Positions 23,801-35,900 of a stretch of 64,000 nt of DNA are shown in pieces. The stretch lies in NCBI GenBank assembly GCA_034440635.1, contig JAOTON010001028.1:1240001-1304000 (forward strand), read 5' to 3'. The position numbers and the translations under genes were made by a program. Positions within the stretch are counted from its first letter, which is position 1; every line of letters begins with the position of its first letter. Source of the DNA: Lepas anatifera (lineage: Eukaryota > Arthropoda > Thecostraca > Lepadidae). The notes below the pieces were generated by a model that was not told the origin of the DNA, did no database searches, and saw nothing but the letters and a program-made list of their open reading frames with translations.

Positions 23801-26530
23801 TTTAGGAGTTGAGTTCACTGGATCTAACCTGGTGACCTGATCCGAGATAACAATAGCCCTAAATTTATTCGATTAAAGTTGCACAACTGATCAGGGGTAG
23901 GGCGTGCCGAGGACGGTGGTGCTCCGCGATGCCGCTTTTTGACAATGTCGAAAAAACTCGAGGGGGCTATTTAAATCCCTCCATTCCCCACTGGGGTAAG
24001 GGTTAAACAGGGCATTGTTTACTTAACATGCAAACGGATCATTTTTGCCCCTAGCCCCCTCACTGGTCCCAGCCCTTCAGAATTTTCTCGACAGGGCACC
24101 AGTGCCCTTCTAGTTCTGAATATAGGTAGGTCTTATGTCCTGTCCAAAATAAACTATGCACCCTCTTGCTGAAGGCCATGATGGACCCATAACTAGTTTT
24201 TTTGTGCAAGCTAAGAACTGAGTGTCCAAGATTGAAAACAGGAGTACCCGTTAGACTGATAGAATGTGCCCATTTGAGCTCTGAGAGTCTCGTTTTTCTT
24301 ATTTAGTCCCCAGTAAACAATTAGAAAATGCACTGGGTTAAAATGTTATGACATCCTCACGATTTTAGCTCCCATTATGCCAGCCACCAACTTGTAATAT
24401 GACGCCCTCATCGGTAACATTTACCAGGCACCCGAACCCAGTGGTAGCTTACAAACATTCAAATAATATACTCCTGATTACCGGCTTTAGACAACATACC
24501 AGTGCTGCCGCAGTTGCTGGCGTAACTACAAGTCACATAAGTCTACCCGAAGAACAGGTGTCCGGGTCTCGCTGCTCAATACACTTGTGACATCAGCTTA
24601 AACTGTTATTATTGTGGCACAATCGCCGCTTTCCTCAGTGGAACCAAAACACCAGCTGGGTCGTTCTACAGCCGGTGTTTAAGTCATCCGTTTGCGTCAC
24701 AAGCCACTGGCTTTCCGTATTTCCTGAAATGCACATCCACCCAGCAGCTGGCTACGGCTGACACCCAGTCGACAGCTGCTTTGAGACAAGATATCCATAT
24801 AATTAAAAAAGTTCCGCCAAACAAACACTGAAGGAACTTCCTGACAGGCTTCCGCACATCATTTATAATTAATGTATCTACCCTTCTTATTATCTATTTT
24901 TGCTTGGACAATGGTCCATTTTATTTCCCGTTATTTTTCTGATTGGAGGCGACGTGCCCTTCACACACTTGTGCACAGATGCCTGAAGCTGCCCATTGAG
25001 ATGCCTTCGAGCCCAAGGACCAAAGATGACTCGAACATGGGACTAGGTACACGAACCCTTTGGTGTCCCAAAATACCATTTGTACACAATGCTGAGTTCC
25101 AAACTGTTAACAGTCCTGTAGCAGTCATATAGCTGCTGAGCTACCAGGCGTCATTTACATAGTAAGCTTGTGCTTAGGCATGTCAGAAAGATGGAATACA
25201 ACCATACAGAGATAGGAAAGCATTATGCTTCGTCAACGGCTTCTGCAAGCCAATTTGGATTGAACAGTTTGCTAAAGTCACATTTTAATTTGAAATGAGC
25301 AGTAATGAGCCTAAAGCATGTAAATATACAAGTGTTAACACCAGAAGATTATCTTGCATTGGCATTTCAAGGAAATGTCAACTGATATTTAGCTGTTAGT
25401 TTTTGCCACTTTTTGCCACCAGGGGCTTTGCTAGCCGGTTTAAACCGGCAAAAAACCAGTACTGCCAACCCTACTACGTTTCGCCTTCGCCCGACTCCCG
25501 TCGAGTCAATTATATGCAATACAATCTAGCCCTAAGTGCTCCTGTTTTGTCTTAGAGAATCGAGTTCGTACTTTAATGTACAGTACAGCACTGCACGGCT
25601 TTGGTCTTTCACTGGACCAGTGTGAAATCTAGCCTTATTATTTAACCAGAGGGCATTAGTCGGGTCTCCGGCAGTTGTTTACAGAGGGGAGGTTGGTCCT
25701 GTCACGGCCCTCCCAGACTTGTTACAAACCAGACGGACAGCGTGCGCTGATCCCTTTGCTTCCCACTGTCATTAGCTGCTCACTCTGTCGCCCGAACAGA
25801 ACCCCTTAAGGAAGCTAGTTCTAGCTGCTTTTCCAGCTTCCAGATGTATAATTCAACTCATCCAAAAAGGATTACAGAAGACGCCATTGGACCTACCGTA
25901 GAGAATCGGAATGAAAGTGTATTTCTAAGGAACCGTGGGCATGCATCCGAATTAGCCCGTTTCGAAATCTTCCCGGGTCGATTGTGACCTTTAGTACCAA
26001 TGTATGTTACTAGTAAACGCGTATGAAACTTATTTCGACTCCCCAGCAGTGCAGTCACTACAAACACCTCCGATACGATGGTCTAAGCCCTGCAACAAAT
26101 ATCAGTCTCCATCTTGTTCGTATCACAACCAACAGAGCCTTCACGAGACATCACCGTGAAGCCACCTCTGTATCGCCCCGAACCCGCCGTTCTACCCTGG
26201 CGGCGTGCGTCTGACCGCGTCCTGCCGCCTCCACAGGAGGACATGGCGGCCGAGGCCAGGAGCGCACTCAGCGACGACTGCTGCAACCGCGAGGTGGAGA
26301 TCAACTCAGAGTTCCGCGACGGCGTCGAGCACGTCAGCATGAAGGCCTCCACCGGCGACGTGGCTCGGCAGCTGGTGGAGGAGGGCCTGCTGATGGTGGA
26401 CAAGCGGCGCGACCCGCGCGTCCGCACGCTCATCGAGGACTATTTGAGCGCGCAGGAGGCAGCCAAGCGCGCGCACAAGAACATCTGGCAGTACGGAGAC
26501 ATCACCGAAGATGATGAGGAGGGCCGCTAG
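11832..26530 (+). CDS. Tudor-SN: Tudor-SN (SND1 / staphylococcal nuclease domain-containing protein 1), 9 coding exons
   Basis: Coding exons: 11832-11882, 14659-14920, 15403-15557, 15984-16182, 18489-18628, 19058-19219, 19559-20762, 21478-21689 and 26237-26530. All introns are GT-AG, splice phases agree, and the sum is 2679 bp or 892 residues (human 910). The layout is the family's: SN1 (about 12-155, from [10 protein letters not shown]), SN2 (165-320, [12 protein letters not shown]), SN3 (328-480), SN4 (510-660), then Tudor embedded in SN5 (about 690-892). The Tudor aromatic cage is intact: F732, Y738, Y754, Y757, with N759. The family acts in the cytoplasm and nucleus as a scaffold and RNA nuclease (RISC, edited RNA, stress granules, spliceosome) and binds symmetric dimethylarginine. 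The ATG at 11832 opens a 17-codon exon (ends KGICKQ) that joins in phase to VLSGD. Exon 7 may start 3 bp earlier (CAGCAG acceptor). Intron 8 holds a LINE. Confidence 0.95.
14512..14673 (+). repeat. 39-bp minisatellite spanning the exon 2 acceptor of Tudor-SN
   Basis: About 4.2 copies of a 39-bp unit (GGTGATGCTGACTTGTCTGC, then TGCTCGGTAGGTTCTCTCC). The last unit contains the real acceptor (CGGTAG at 14653-14658) and the first exon codons, VLSGDA. The earlier units copy the same TAG acceptor at 14539-14541 and 14617-14619; the unit at 14578-14580 has TGG instead and has lost it. Because 39 is a multiple of three and each unit holds TAG in the exon frame, using an upstream acceptor would give an immediate stop. 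Confidence 0.9.
16393..16645 (+). repeat. Dispersed repeat, copy 2, in Tudor-SN intron 4
   Basis: Diverged copy of 872-1145 in the same orientation, recognised by CGCTGCCAGATGGAAA, TTCGTGG and TTTAAAGTGTGC. It has no coding content. Confidence 0.6.
16820..17250. promoter_or_regulatory. AGGTCA-rich block with a perfect DR1 site (intron 4)
   Basis: On the + strand TGACCT T TGACCT occupies 17232-17244, which on the other strand is AGGTCA A AGGTCA, the consensus DR1 for HNF4 and RXR/USP-type nuclear receptors. Further half-sites lie at about 16834, 17081-17130 and 17216-17230. The motif is seen; any binding is inferred. The same half-site is abundant in the transposons of this window, so the block may be transposon-derived. 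Confidence 0.4.
21890..23760 (-). mobile_element. Decayed non-LTR retrotransposon with RNase H, antisense in Tudor-SN intron 8
   Basis: Reading the minus strand from high to low coordinates gives pieces of a LINE ORF2 in several frames. There is an RT segment ([18 protein letters not shown], about 23520), the RT palm/thumb ([12 protein letters not shown], near 23370; [17 protein letters not shown]), then RNase H motifs (YFTDGSA near 22575; [18 protein letters not shown] near 22260) and a C-terminal cysteine/histidine stretch (near 21900). LINE groups with a C-terminal RNase H include I, R1 and related clades. Many stops and frameshifts show it is dead. It lies wholly inside the 4.5-kb intron 8, opposite to the gene. 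Confidence 0.8.
23761..26236. other. Remainder of Tudor-SN intron 8
   Basis: No gene. Near 23985-24003 there is CCCCACTGGGGTAAGGGTTAA, which resembles one terminus of the TTAA elements described here and may be a solo end. The rest has no recognisable feature; the conserved exon begins at 26237 after a CCTCCACAG acceptor. Confidence 0.5.
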
Positions 26531-26656
26531 ACTCCAGCATCAGCACAGTGGCGGAGGCGGGGCCGACGTCCGGGGTGGTTCGCATCCCGCGCCGCCGGCT
26601 CCGCCCCGGCTAGGCGGAGGTAGCATTCCCGCATTCCTGCGCTTCTACGACGCGTT

Positions 26657-26662
26657 TTTATT
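26657..26662 (-). promoter_or_regulatory. Candidate poly(A) signal of WDR77
   Basis: TTTATT on the + strand is AATAAA on the minus strand, about 240 bp past the WDR77 stop. If used, the WDR77 3' UTR reaches past the Tudor-SN poly(A) signal into the Tudor-SN 3' UTR. Confidence 0.45.
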
Positions 26663-26829
26663 TTGCGTCTGCGCGCGCGGTAGGCGCCGGGGGCGGCTAC
26701 TCCGACCGGTCAGGTGTTGGGTTGTTTCAACCATGGGCGGACACTGGAAAACGGACTATATTTTTCAATCTGACGGAGGTGATTATACTGGTATTCTTTG
26801 CATGTGTAAATTAATTGGCCTGTGCAAGA

Positions 26830-26835
26830 AATAAA
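26830..26835 (+). promoter_or_regulatory. Candidate poly(A) signal of Tudor-SN
   Basis: A perfect AATAAA 300 bp past the Tudor-SN stop, the first on the + strand after the last exon. It lies about 67 bp from the end of the WDR77 coding region on the other strand. Confidence 0.6.
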
Positions 26836-26901
26836 CTCAGCGACAATATGCGAGTGTATTGATGGGCGGCGCTGAAACAGTGAGGTGGGGACGGGGCGTT
26901 C

Positions 26902-29900
26902 TCAGACCACAGCGCGGGAGTGCACCTGCCGGTCCCAGCCGCAGGAGAAGAGCGAGTCGGTGCCCGGCTGCCACGCCAGGTCCCGCACCATGTCCAGATG
27001 CAGTGAGTCCTCGTGCCTGCCGCACGGGGTCGGGCCGGTCAGACACTAATACCACCATAAGAGTCCTCTGCAATAAGACCAACTTTTTCTAAAGCTGCAT
27101 ATTCACAAGTTGGCGCGTGGTTCTATGGAGCCCAATTAAGTTATTACAGCCAAATGAACACAACAGCTGGGGGATTCCAGGACAAATCAACCAAGACTTG
27201 ACACCGTCATGTCTAGAAAATTATCAAACTTTGTCTCCGAGGTAGTTTTGGGCCAGGAACACAGCTGGGAATCTTGACCCCGTCCGACCAGCCGTGACCA
27301 GGTTATAGCCCGATGCATGTTCGGGAGGCCACATTGTACTCATTTTAATGCTGAAAGGACATTGAACTTGTATTGAACCATACCTCATTTTGAAAAAAGA
27401 AAATTGTCAATTTTTAAATTTGGACTTTTATCGGTTTCACCCTTTCTTTTGTGACCTTTTGGCAGTTGAAATTGGTCTTTGACACGTCCAAAATTTCGTT
27501 TCACAGATTATCTTTTGATGCAAAAATTCAAAAATGCGTTCTTGCTTTAAATTCCGAACTTTTAGCAGCTAAGATAGGCACGCAGACAACCTGCAGACCA
27601 CTGCAGCAGCACAGCCTTATGTTAAATACCGCAAACAGCGTGATTGCTTTTGGAATCGGTTAAATAGCATCCCGAACCAGAATGGAACAATATTGCATTG
27701 TCTTTACGCAATTTTCATCGTGCAAGTGGCAGAGCTAATAAAAATTAACACGGCCGACACGAGGGGACAGGTAATCGCCCTCCTCAGGTTTCCACAGGTA
27801 GAAAAAGATCATCCTCGCGCAATGCCACCGTACTTCATCTAGATCTTCTTCCACATTTTTTGCAACTTCCGTCAAATTTTTAGGTCCGGGTCATGTCAGG
27901 TCAGGTCACCAGGTGAGGTCAAGTGACCTTACCTCCAAAAAATATCTGGAGGTGCATCAATAAGATCAACCTTAACCTATCGATCTTGGATTCACATCAC
28001 ACAGTAAGGTTACCGAGCAAGATAATTGTTCGTAGCAGGGTCTCCATATCGATAACCTGGGACAAGGTCAGGGTCACCATCTTTCCATTAAAAATGTATG
28101 GGGCGATTGATTAATTTCAATAACTTGCGAGAATTGATAATCGCTAAGAATTGCGATGGATGTTTTATTTTTACGTCATCGCGTCTGGCTTTTGTCACTG
28201 CAGTTTCATTAATATTCACTTTTACCCTACTGACCTTAACCTGACTTTAGGTCAAGGCGGATCGATTTTTAAATTCAACTAGACAAGATTATAAGGTATA
28301 ATATCCAATCGGGTTCGACACGAGTATTCCAATGATGCTGATACATTTTCTACGACTTTTCTCTGTCAGCTATTTTACCACAAAATTTAGATTTCCGCTG
28401 TGTTCCTATAAGGAACATCTTGACCTCGAGTGACCTCAAAAGTGACCCGACCAAAGGATTGTATATCTCGTAGTTGGCGGAGAGTAAGACGGGCCATTTA
28501 ACGCCCTCGCTCCCAGTGTACTGTTCATTTTGCATGGTTTACTGAACAGCGGTGATGACCAACATGTAGGCCACGGAACCTGGGTGAAATCAGATGGCTC
28601 CAAACAGCACTGCGATGGCATACGCGTTTTTCAGAACTTATGCCTGGAGTATGACAGCGAGAGAAATGACTAGAATGTAGGTCTTGCGGAAAACTGTGCT
28701 GCACAATGCAAAACTATATTTAATGTCATCACATTGTGCCACCACGTACACGATGTTCAAGCAGTGCATAAGTTTAATTCCAGTGAGTTCTAGTTCCATT
28801 GACGCAAAAATCCAATCATACGAATGAAGCGTTTTCGCTACGTCTCAGCAAGAGCACCGGCGACTACATCGAGAGCACGGCCAAACCGGTAACATACTAC
28901 GATGGTTAGGTTAGAAAGATCAGATAGTTGATACCAAGGGCCATGGTTTTCTTCCACATACATTTTTCAGCACGATAAGTTTCCTGTACGTTCCACAATC
29001 AAGCATAACATATTTTACGTTGATAGATTTTGGGGCCAGTCTACACCTTATCAAACATTTTTTGCATACATGAGCAGATTCAACTTACTGTCAGGGATTA
29101 AAACCTTTAAGACACGTTTTACCTTTTTTTGCATTGTATGATGTCTCAAATCTAAGCTGTGCGATGCACTGAGTCACGTATCAATGCTATTTTTCAATCT
29201 CCAGGAACGATGAAATTGTTTGAGCAATGGTGCTTATAGGATAAGTTGTACTTATTTCAATTATGAATAAATTGGCTACACCTTTGGCAATTTTCGTGTA
29301 AGGGTGCAAGCATAAAGTAACCCATTACTAATAAGCTTCATTGCCCTCGTCACCCACGAAACAAGGGATCACTTTCGTATCACTTTTAATGACTTACCGA
29401 ATAATTATTCCAGAATATGATACTTGGCGAAATGCCATCACTTAAAATTACACTTATCTAAACATATAAGCTTCCAATTGCGTATTTTACCGTTGTTTTA
29501 TTCACATCAAGTTCCACAGACGGCGAGTATGTATGGACATGCAAAAATAATATCAAAAAGTCGAAATTTGAAAATTTTGGAAATCTTATTTTTACCGAAT
29601 AATCTTGATTTCAAGACCACTTTAATAATATATTGAATTGCAAGATCGCAGCATGCATCTTTGAGTTAGAAAGCACTAAATACGAGTCAACAGCGTGACC
29701 TTTCGAAAATGCCTCTGGCTATAACTCGGTCACCGTTGGTCGAAGGGGGCTTGAATTCTTGCAGCTATACTATATATTCAGTGCCCAAAACTACCCCGGA
29801 TACAACGCTTCAATTTTTTCTAGACATGGCGGTGTCAAATTGAAATATTTCTGGTCGTTTTGTCCTGGAATGCCCCAGCTGAAGAGTTGTGCAGGAACAC

Positions 29901-32900
29901 GTGCATCGCGAAGTGCAATGCGATTTGACCGTGAGGTGAGTGCCCGGTATTCACTGACCGTGAGGTGAGTGTCCGGTATTTACTGACCGTGAGGTGAGTG
30001 TCCGGTATTTACTGACCGTGAGGTGAGTGCCCGGTATTCACTGACTGTGTGGTGAGTGCCCGGTATCCACAGACGTGAGGTGAGTGCCCGGTATTCACTG
30101 ACCGTGAGGTGAGTGTCCGATATTCACTGACCGTGAGGTGAGTGTCCGGTATTCACTGACCGTGAGGTAAGTGCCCGGTATTTACTGACCGTGAGGTGAG
30201 TGCCCGGTATTCACTGACCGTGAGGTGAGTGTCCGGTATTCACTGACCCTGTGGTGAGTGTCCGGTATCCACAGACGTGAGGTGAGTGCCCGGTATTCAC
30301 TGACCGTGAGGTGAGTGTCCGATATTCACTGACCGTAAGGTGAGTGTCCGATATTCACTGACGTGAGGTGAGTGCCCGGTATTCACTGACAATGCAGTGA
30401 GTGCCCGGTATTCACTGACCGTGAGGTGAGTGCCCGGTCGGAGGCGGAGTAAACCTGGACGCTGGTCTGGTCGCCGCAGACGGCCAGCCAGGGCCGGCTG
30501 GGGTGCCACCGCAGACGGTGCAGCGGCCGCGGCCGCTGTGCCGCCGCCGCCGTCGGCTTGCCGCTGACCGTGTTGTAGAGGGTGACGCGGCCCGACTCCC
30601 AGCCCACGGCGACGGAGGCGGTGTCGGTGGGACACCAGGCGCAGCAGGTGGGCCGGTCGCCGTCCTCCGGCACCGGCAGTCCTGACGGACCAGCAGTCGT
30701 CAGCGGCGGCGGGTACATATCGCACACAGGAGGCGCGCTAACATCCCATCACACCGCCATTTTGGTATGTATCAGAGTATTGCTCAATTGCCTCAAGACT
30801 TCTCAGAACTGGATGTACGGTGAGCATCCTCAAAAAAGGAGGCAAACGCAACGTCGCAGAGCAGTATGGAACCTCGAAAGGCAATATGCTGAAATAAAGA
30901 GCCGCGAGCTAGACTCGCGCCCGTCCTGTACGTATATGCTGGCCTAATTATTTACCAGCGTGAAAACCAAATATCCTTATGCTCACACTAAACCATTCCA
31001 TAGATATACCGCAAATATTATTGCGTACAGAACACTGCTAAGAGAGGCTTGCAGATGGGAATAGAGCCCAGATCGGGGAACAACGCAGTAGAACAGTAAA
31101 TCTATCAATTTGGTTCAGATGGGTGGATTCTCTTCACAAGAGAGAAAGAAACGGGTCTATGTAAGATGCTTCGGTTGTCACGATACCAGGGAAAATCCAG
31201 ATGTCTTTAGTTCGGTCGTCTTTCCTGAGGCACGGCATTATCATTGAAAATAATACACCTCGACCAAAATCCCGGGGGACCTGACCACCAAAATACTATA
31301 GATCCAGGAAAATAGGAATAGAAAACACCCCAACCGTCGATGCGTGCTGTACTTACGGCGCGCTGGCCGGGCGGCACGTGTGTCCCAGAGGAGCAGGGTA
31401 CCGTCCAGACCACAGCTGGCCAGCTGCTGCGGCTGCGACGGGTGCGCCGACACGCCCGACACCCAGTGCGCATGCGCACCCGGGTACGAGACCTCCGCCA
31501 CCAACGTCTCCAGGTCCCACACCTTCACGCTGGGATAAAGAGAAACAGGGGTTATCCGCCCATCCCACACAATCGACCCACAACATTACTAGACCCACAA
31601 TACAAGCATACTTACGAAATGGTCTGCCTCAATTACACGGCTTTTTCCTGAATCGACGTGGACAATGTCAGAGAGAGAGCACCAGAGTTCAGTCGGCCGC
31701 CGGAGGCGCCGGGGGTGGTGGGAGAGTGCACGGACCTGCCGTCGGCCATGCCGGTGACTGCGCGGGCGGCGTCGGTGTCGGGGTCGTCGCCAGCGCCGAC
31801 AGCCAGCAGCTCCAGAGCCAGCACGGCGCCGTCGTGCTCTCCGCTGCGGCCGTGTGTGATCAGTCGGCGCTCCCCAGCCGGCTCCTCAGACGCCTCCCAG
31901 CCCAGCACCTCCACCACCCCCAGGTCCTGCCGGAGATACACCTGCTGAGCACCTCCACCACCCCAGGTCCTGCCAATACACCTGCTGAGCACCTCCACCA
32001 CCCCCAGGTCCTGCCGGATACACCTGCTGAGCACCTCCACCACCCCCAGGTCCTGCCGAGATACACCTGCTGAGCACCTCCACCACTCCAGGTCCTGTCA
32101 ATACACCTGCTGAGCACCTCCACCATCCCCAGGTCCTGCCAATACACCTACTGAGCACCTCCACCACCCCCAGGTCCTGCCGAGATACACCTGCTGAGCA
32201 CCTCCACCACCCCAGGTCCTGCCGATACACCTGCTGAGCACCTCCACCACCCCCAGGTCCTGCCGAGATACACCTGCTGAGCACCTCCACCACCCCCAGG
32301 TCCTGCCGAGATACACCTGCTGAGCACCTCCACCACCCCTGGTCCTGCCAATACGCCTACTGAGCACCTCCACCACCCCCAGGTCCTGCCGATACACCTG
32401 CTGAGCACCTCCACCACCCCCAGGTCCTGCCGATACACCTGCTGAGCACCTCCACCACCCCCAGGTGCTACCAATACACCTACTGAGCACCTCCACCACC
32501 CCCAGGTCCTGCCGGAGATACACCTGCTGAGCACCTCCACCACCCCAGGTCCTGCCGATACACCTGGTAAGCACCTCCACCACCCCAGGTCCTGCCGATA
32601 CACTTGCTGAGCAGCTCCACCTCCCCAGGTCCTGCCAATACACCTGCTGAGCACCTCCACCACCCCCAGATCCTGCCGGAAATACACCTACTGAGCACCT
32701 CCACCTCGCGCTGCATCTGCATAAAGCCCAGGTACTGACAGAAGCTGGCCCGGTCGCATGGGTTACACCGACATTAAAGGCACAGCTGAACGTTTTACAA
32801 GTTTACCCAAATATATAATACGATCATCAAATATTTTAGCACCGTAGACCTTTGGAAAAACAAGCATATTTCTATGAGTCTAGCTCTACGATGCAGATGA

Positions 32901-35900
32901 CCCAGGCGGTTGCGTCTTACCCAGCACCACACTGGCACCGCGTATGGCCAAGCTCTGACCTGTCCGACGACAGCACGCACGCCCAGTCCGTCGACGAAGC
33001 GTCCGCAGGCGGCGCCACTATCGAGCTGGCGCGCCGCCTGGAACTGGCCAGGGTCGGGCGCGTGCTCGGCCCGCTCGAACAGCCAGACGTCGGCCATCCA
33101 GTAGCGGGAGGTGAGGCTGGAGGCGCCCAGCAGCAGCCTGCCGTCTGCCGCGCCACAGGCCCAGTCGTCACCGTCTCACCCTCAGGCACCGACAGCCGGC
33201 CTCTGCTGCTGCTTTGTGACGTGCCATACCGCATCTACAAATACTGTTGCCCCGAATCTGTGAGCCGTTATGGGGCACATAAAGTCTGCCAGTTTTGGTC
33301 ATTCGAAGCAAAGGGCCTCTAATATGCATCAGGGTCGTCATAAGAGGCATCCACAGAATTACTGCAAGCACAAAACCCCATGTAGAGAGATAGCGACTGA
33401 TTACATCAGAAACAGAGGGCATATGACGAGCCAGCAACATAAGGCTGGGGGGATCTAGTTGCGCGTAGCTTCCGCCCGCGCTCTCCCTACGCCCGCGCTG
33501 ATTTGGGCGCAAGTTTGCGCGTAAGCGATTTGGAGGGATGTTCGGGAGAGAGCGATCGCGCGGAGCTCCGCGGCGGCGTAAGTTAGCGCGGTGCATCGGG
33601 GGCAATCCGAGGCGGCGGTGAATAGTGCTGGCGACCGTCGTAAATGGACGCTAAGGGTGAAATTCCCATAGAATACAGTGCTTTTCTGGCCGTAGTAAAC
33701 TCACGTCATAGGTTACAGCCTGATGAATGCTGTACGGTGTCGGATTTCCTGGCCGACTGTGGGGGGAGGGGATGAGAGGAAGACACAGCCCCGCGCTGGG
33801 AAGTGAGGTGATGATAAAAGTGCTCGGTTCGGATGAAGGAAAAAGCCTTCACCGTAAACGAAAATTTATAAGTGGGATTTCCAAATAAATGAAGCATACA
33901 TGAGAAAATGATATGATTTGGCTTACTCCGAATGCGTTTTTATTTTAAGCCTACCTCAAGTCAATTTATCTGGGCAGGACACGGGCTTCACGCAACACAC
34001 TTTTGCCTCGTTGTACTATGGTGCCATTGGATTAGTCGGAGCACTGGGGGAGGGATGAGCGGGGCAGGCCCCAAGAAGCATGGTTCGGCGAGTGCATTTA
34101 GTGCATTTTCTGCATTCCGCCTAAGAATTTGACCCCATTTTCCTTATCTTTCTGCCTTTGAAACAGCACCATATATTAAAAATCCTCACGCCCACAGTTC
34201 TCAGGGTGAACTGGGTTATCGCTGGCGTTCCATGTCAGCCACGACGAGACCGTTCGGGGACGGTGAGTGGTACGAAACGTGAGATACGTCCTGGGGCGAA
34301 CAACCATGTTTATTGGAGGGCAGTTAGCATTACGGCTGGTGATCCACTGTCACAGCTGCAGTGATCTACGTTTCTCTTCGCCTGTGTCTCTTCTGACGAT
34401 TTCCCAATGAGATGTTGGGAGTTTGTGGGCCTCGATTTTTATTAAAAATACATGTTTTGTCGAACGCAAATCATATAACTTGGCTTCACTGACATTTCCA
34501 ATATCTTTTTATTACTTTAAAATAATTATAAAGACTTACGCGCTGTCTTCCGCGCTGTTGAGAAGACGCGGAAAGTTAGCGCGTAAGACAGCGAGTTGCG
34601 ACATTACTTCCGCCACAACTTAGCTGCGCGCCGATGGATCCCTCGAAAAGCCGCTGCGCGCTAACTTACGCCCCCGCGCAGATGCGCGCTGTCTACCGCG
34701 CGTCCGGATCCCCCCAGCCTAAGCTCCTAAAGGCGTTCCCCCTCACAAGCGCATCGCTCTCCGTGTCTCCATTTCCATCCCACTCCCCCATCCCACCACA
34801 CATCGCTCTCAGTGTCTCCATTTCTATCACACTCACCCATCCCACCACGCATCGCTCTCGATGTCTCCATTTCCATCCCGCTCCCCCATCCCACCACGCA
34901 TCGCTCTTTCGGTGTCTCCATTTCCACCCCACTCCCCCATCCCACCACGCATCGCCCTCAGTGTCTCCATTTCTATCCCACTCACCCATCCCACCACGCA
35001 TCGCTCTCTATGTCTCCATTTCCATCCCACTCCCCCATCCCACCACGCATCGCTCTTTCGGTGTCTCCATTTCCATCCCCATCCCACCCCGCATCGCTCT
35101 CTCGGTGTCTCCATTTCTATCCCGCTCCCCCATCCCACCACGCATCGCTCTCTCGGTGTCTCCATTTCATTCCCCATCCCACCACGCATCGCTTTCTCGG
35201 TGTCTCCATTTCCATCCGCTCCCCATCCCACCACGCATCGCTCTCTCGGTGTCTCCATTTCCATCCCGCTCCCCCATCCCACCACGCATCGCTCTCTCGG
35301 TGTCTCCATTTCCATCCCGCTCCCCCATCCCACCACGCATCGCTCTCTCGGTGTCTCCATTTCCATCCCACCACGCATCGCTCTCTCGGTGCCTCCATTT
35401 CCATCCCGCTCCCCCATCCCACCACGCATCGCTCTCGATGTCTCCATTTCCATCCCGCTCCCCCAACCCACCACGCGTCGCTCTCGGTGTCTCCATTTCC
35501 ATCCCACCACGCATCGCTCTCGGTGTCCCCCTCCCTCCCCCCCTCCCAGCTAGGCGACCCAGCGGTGTCGGCCAGCCGCGGGCGTCCACAGCACGTCACA
35601 ATTCGGCCCTTAACACAGACTGATTTATCTGCACACGGTGGGCTTTGGGATGCAAGACACATGGAGCCCTTGGTTTTTAATGGTGGAGTATTTGCTCCAG
35701 TAAACTATACGGAGTCAACTCACTTCTAATACTTAGCAGCAGTATCCCAAAATTGGTAGTTTTGGGAGAGGAGGTACACCCAAGGAAGTTTGTTTCTCCA
35801 CTCATTCATAACGGGTTTTCAACTTCATATTCCACTCATTTCCATGTTAAAGGAGTACATTTGCCATTTTATAAAAAAATTACTCCACTTAAAATAGGAT

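Noticed and set aside
29936..32715. CRISPR-like repeat arrays
   Set aside because: Units are head-to-tail without unique spacers, in a eukaryotic gene; they are minisatellites.
31378..32722. Frames of 231, 181 and 179 residues over the WDR77 intron 2 array
   Set aside because: Repeat-driven (LSRCIGRTWGWWRC-type) translations of the minisatellite; only the part at 31736-31926 in the exon 3 frame is coding.
34634..35729. Frames of 329 and 305 residues on + and up to 225 on -
   Set aside because: They are translations of the 48-50-bp minisatellite in all frames (SPFPSRSPIPPRIAL-type repeats), lie in an intron of WDR77 on the opposite strand, and match no domain.
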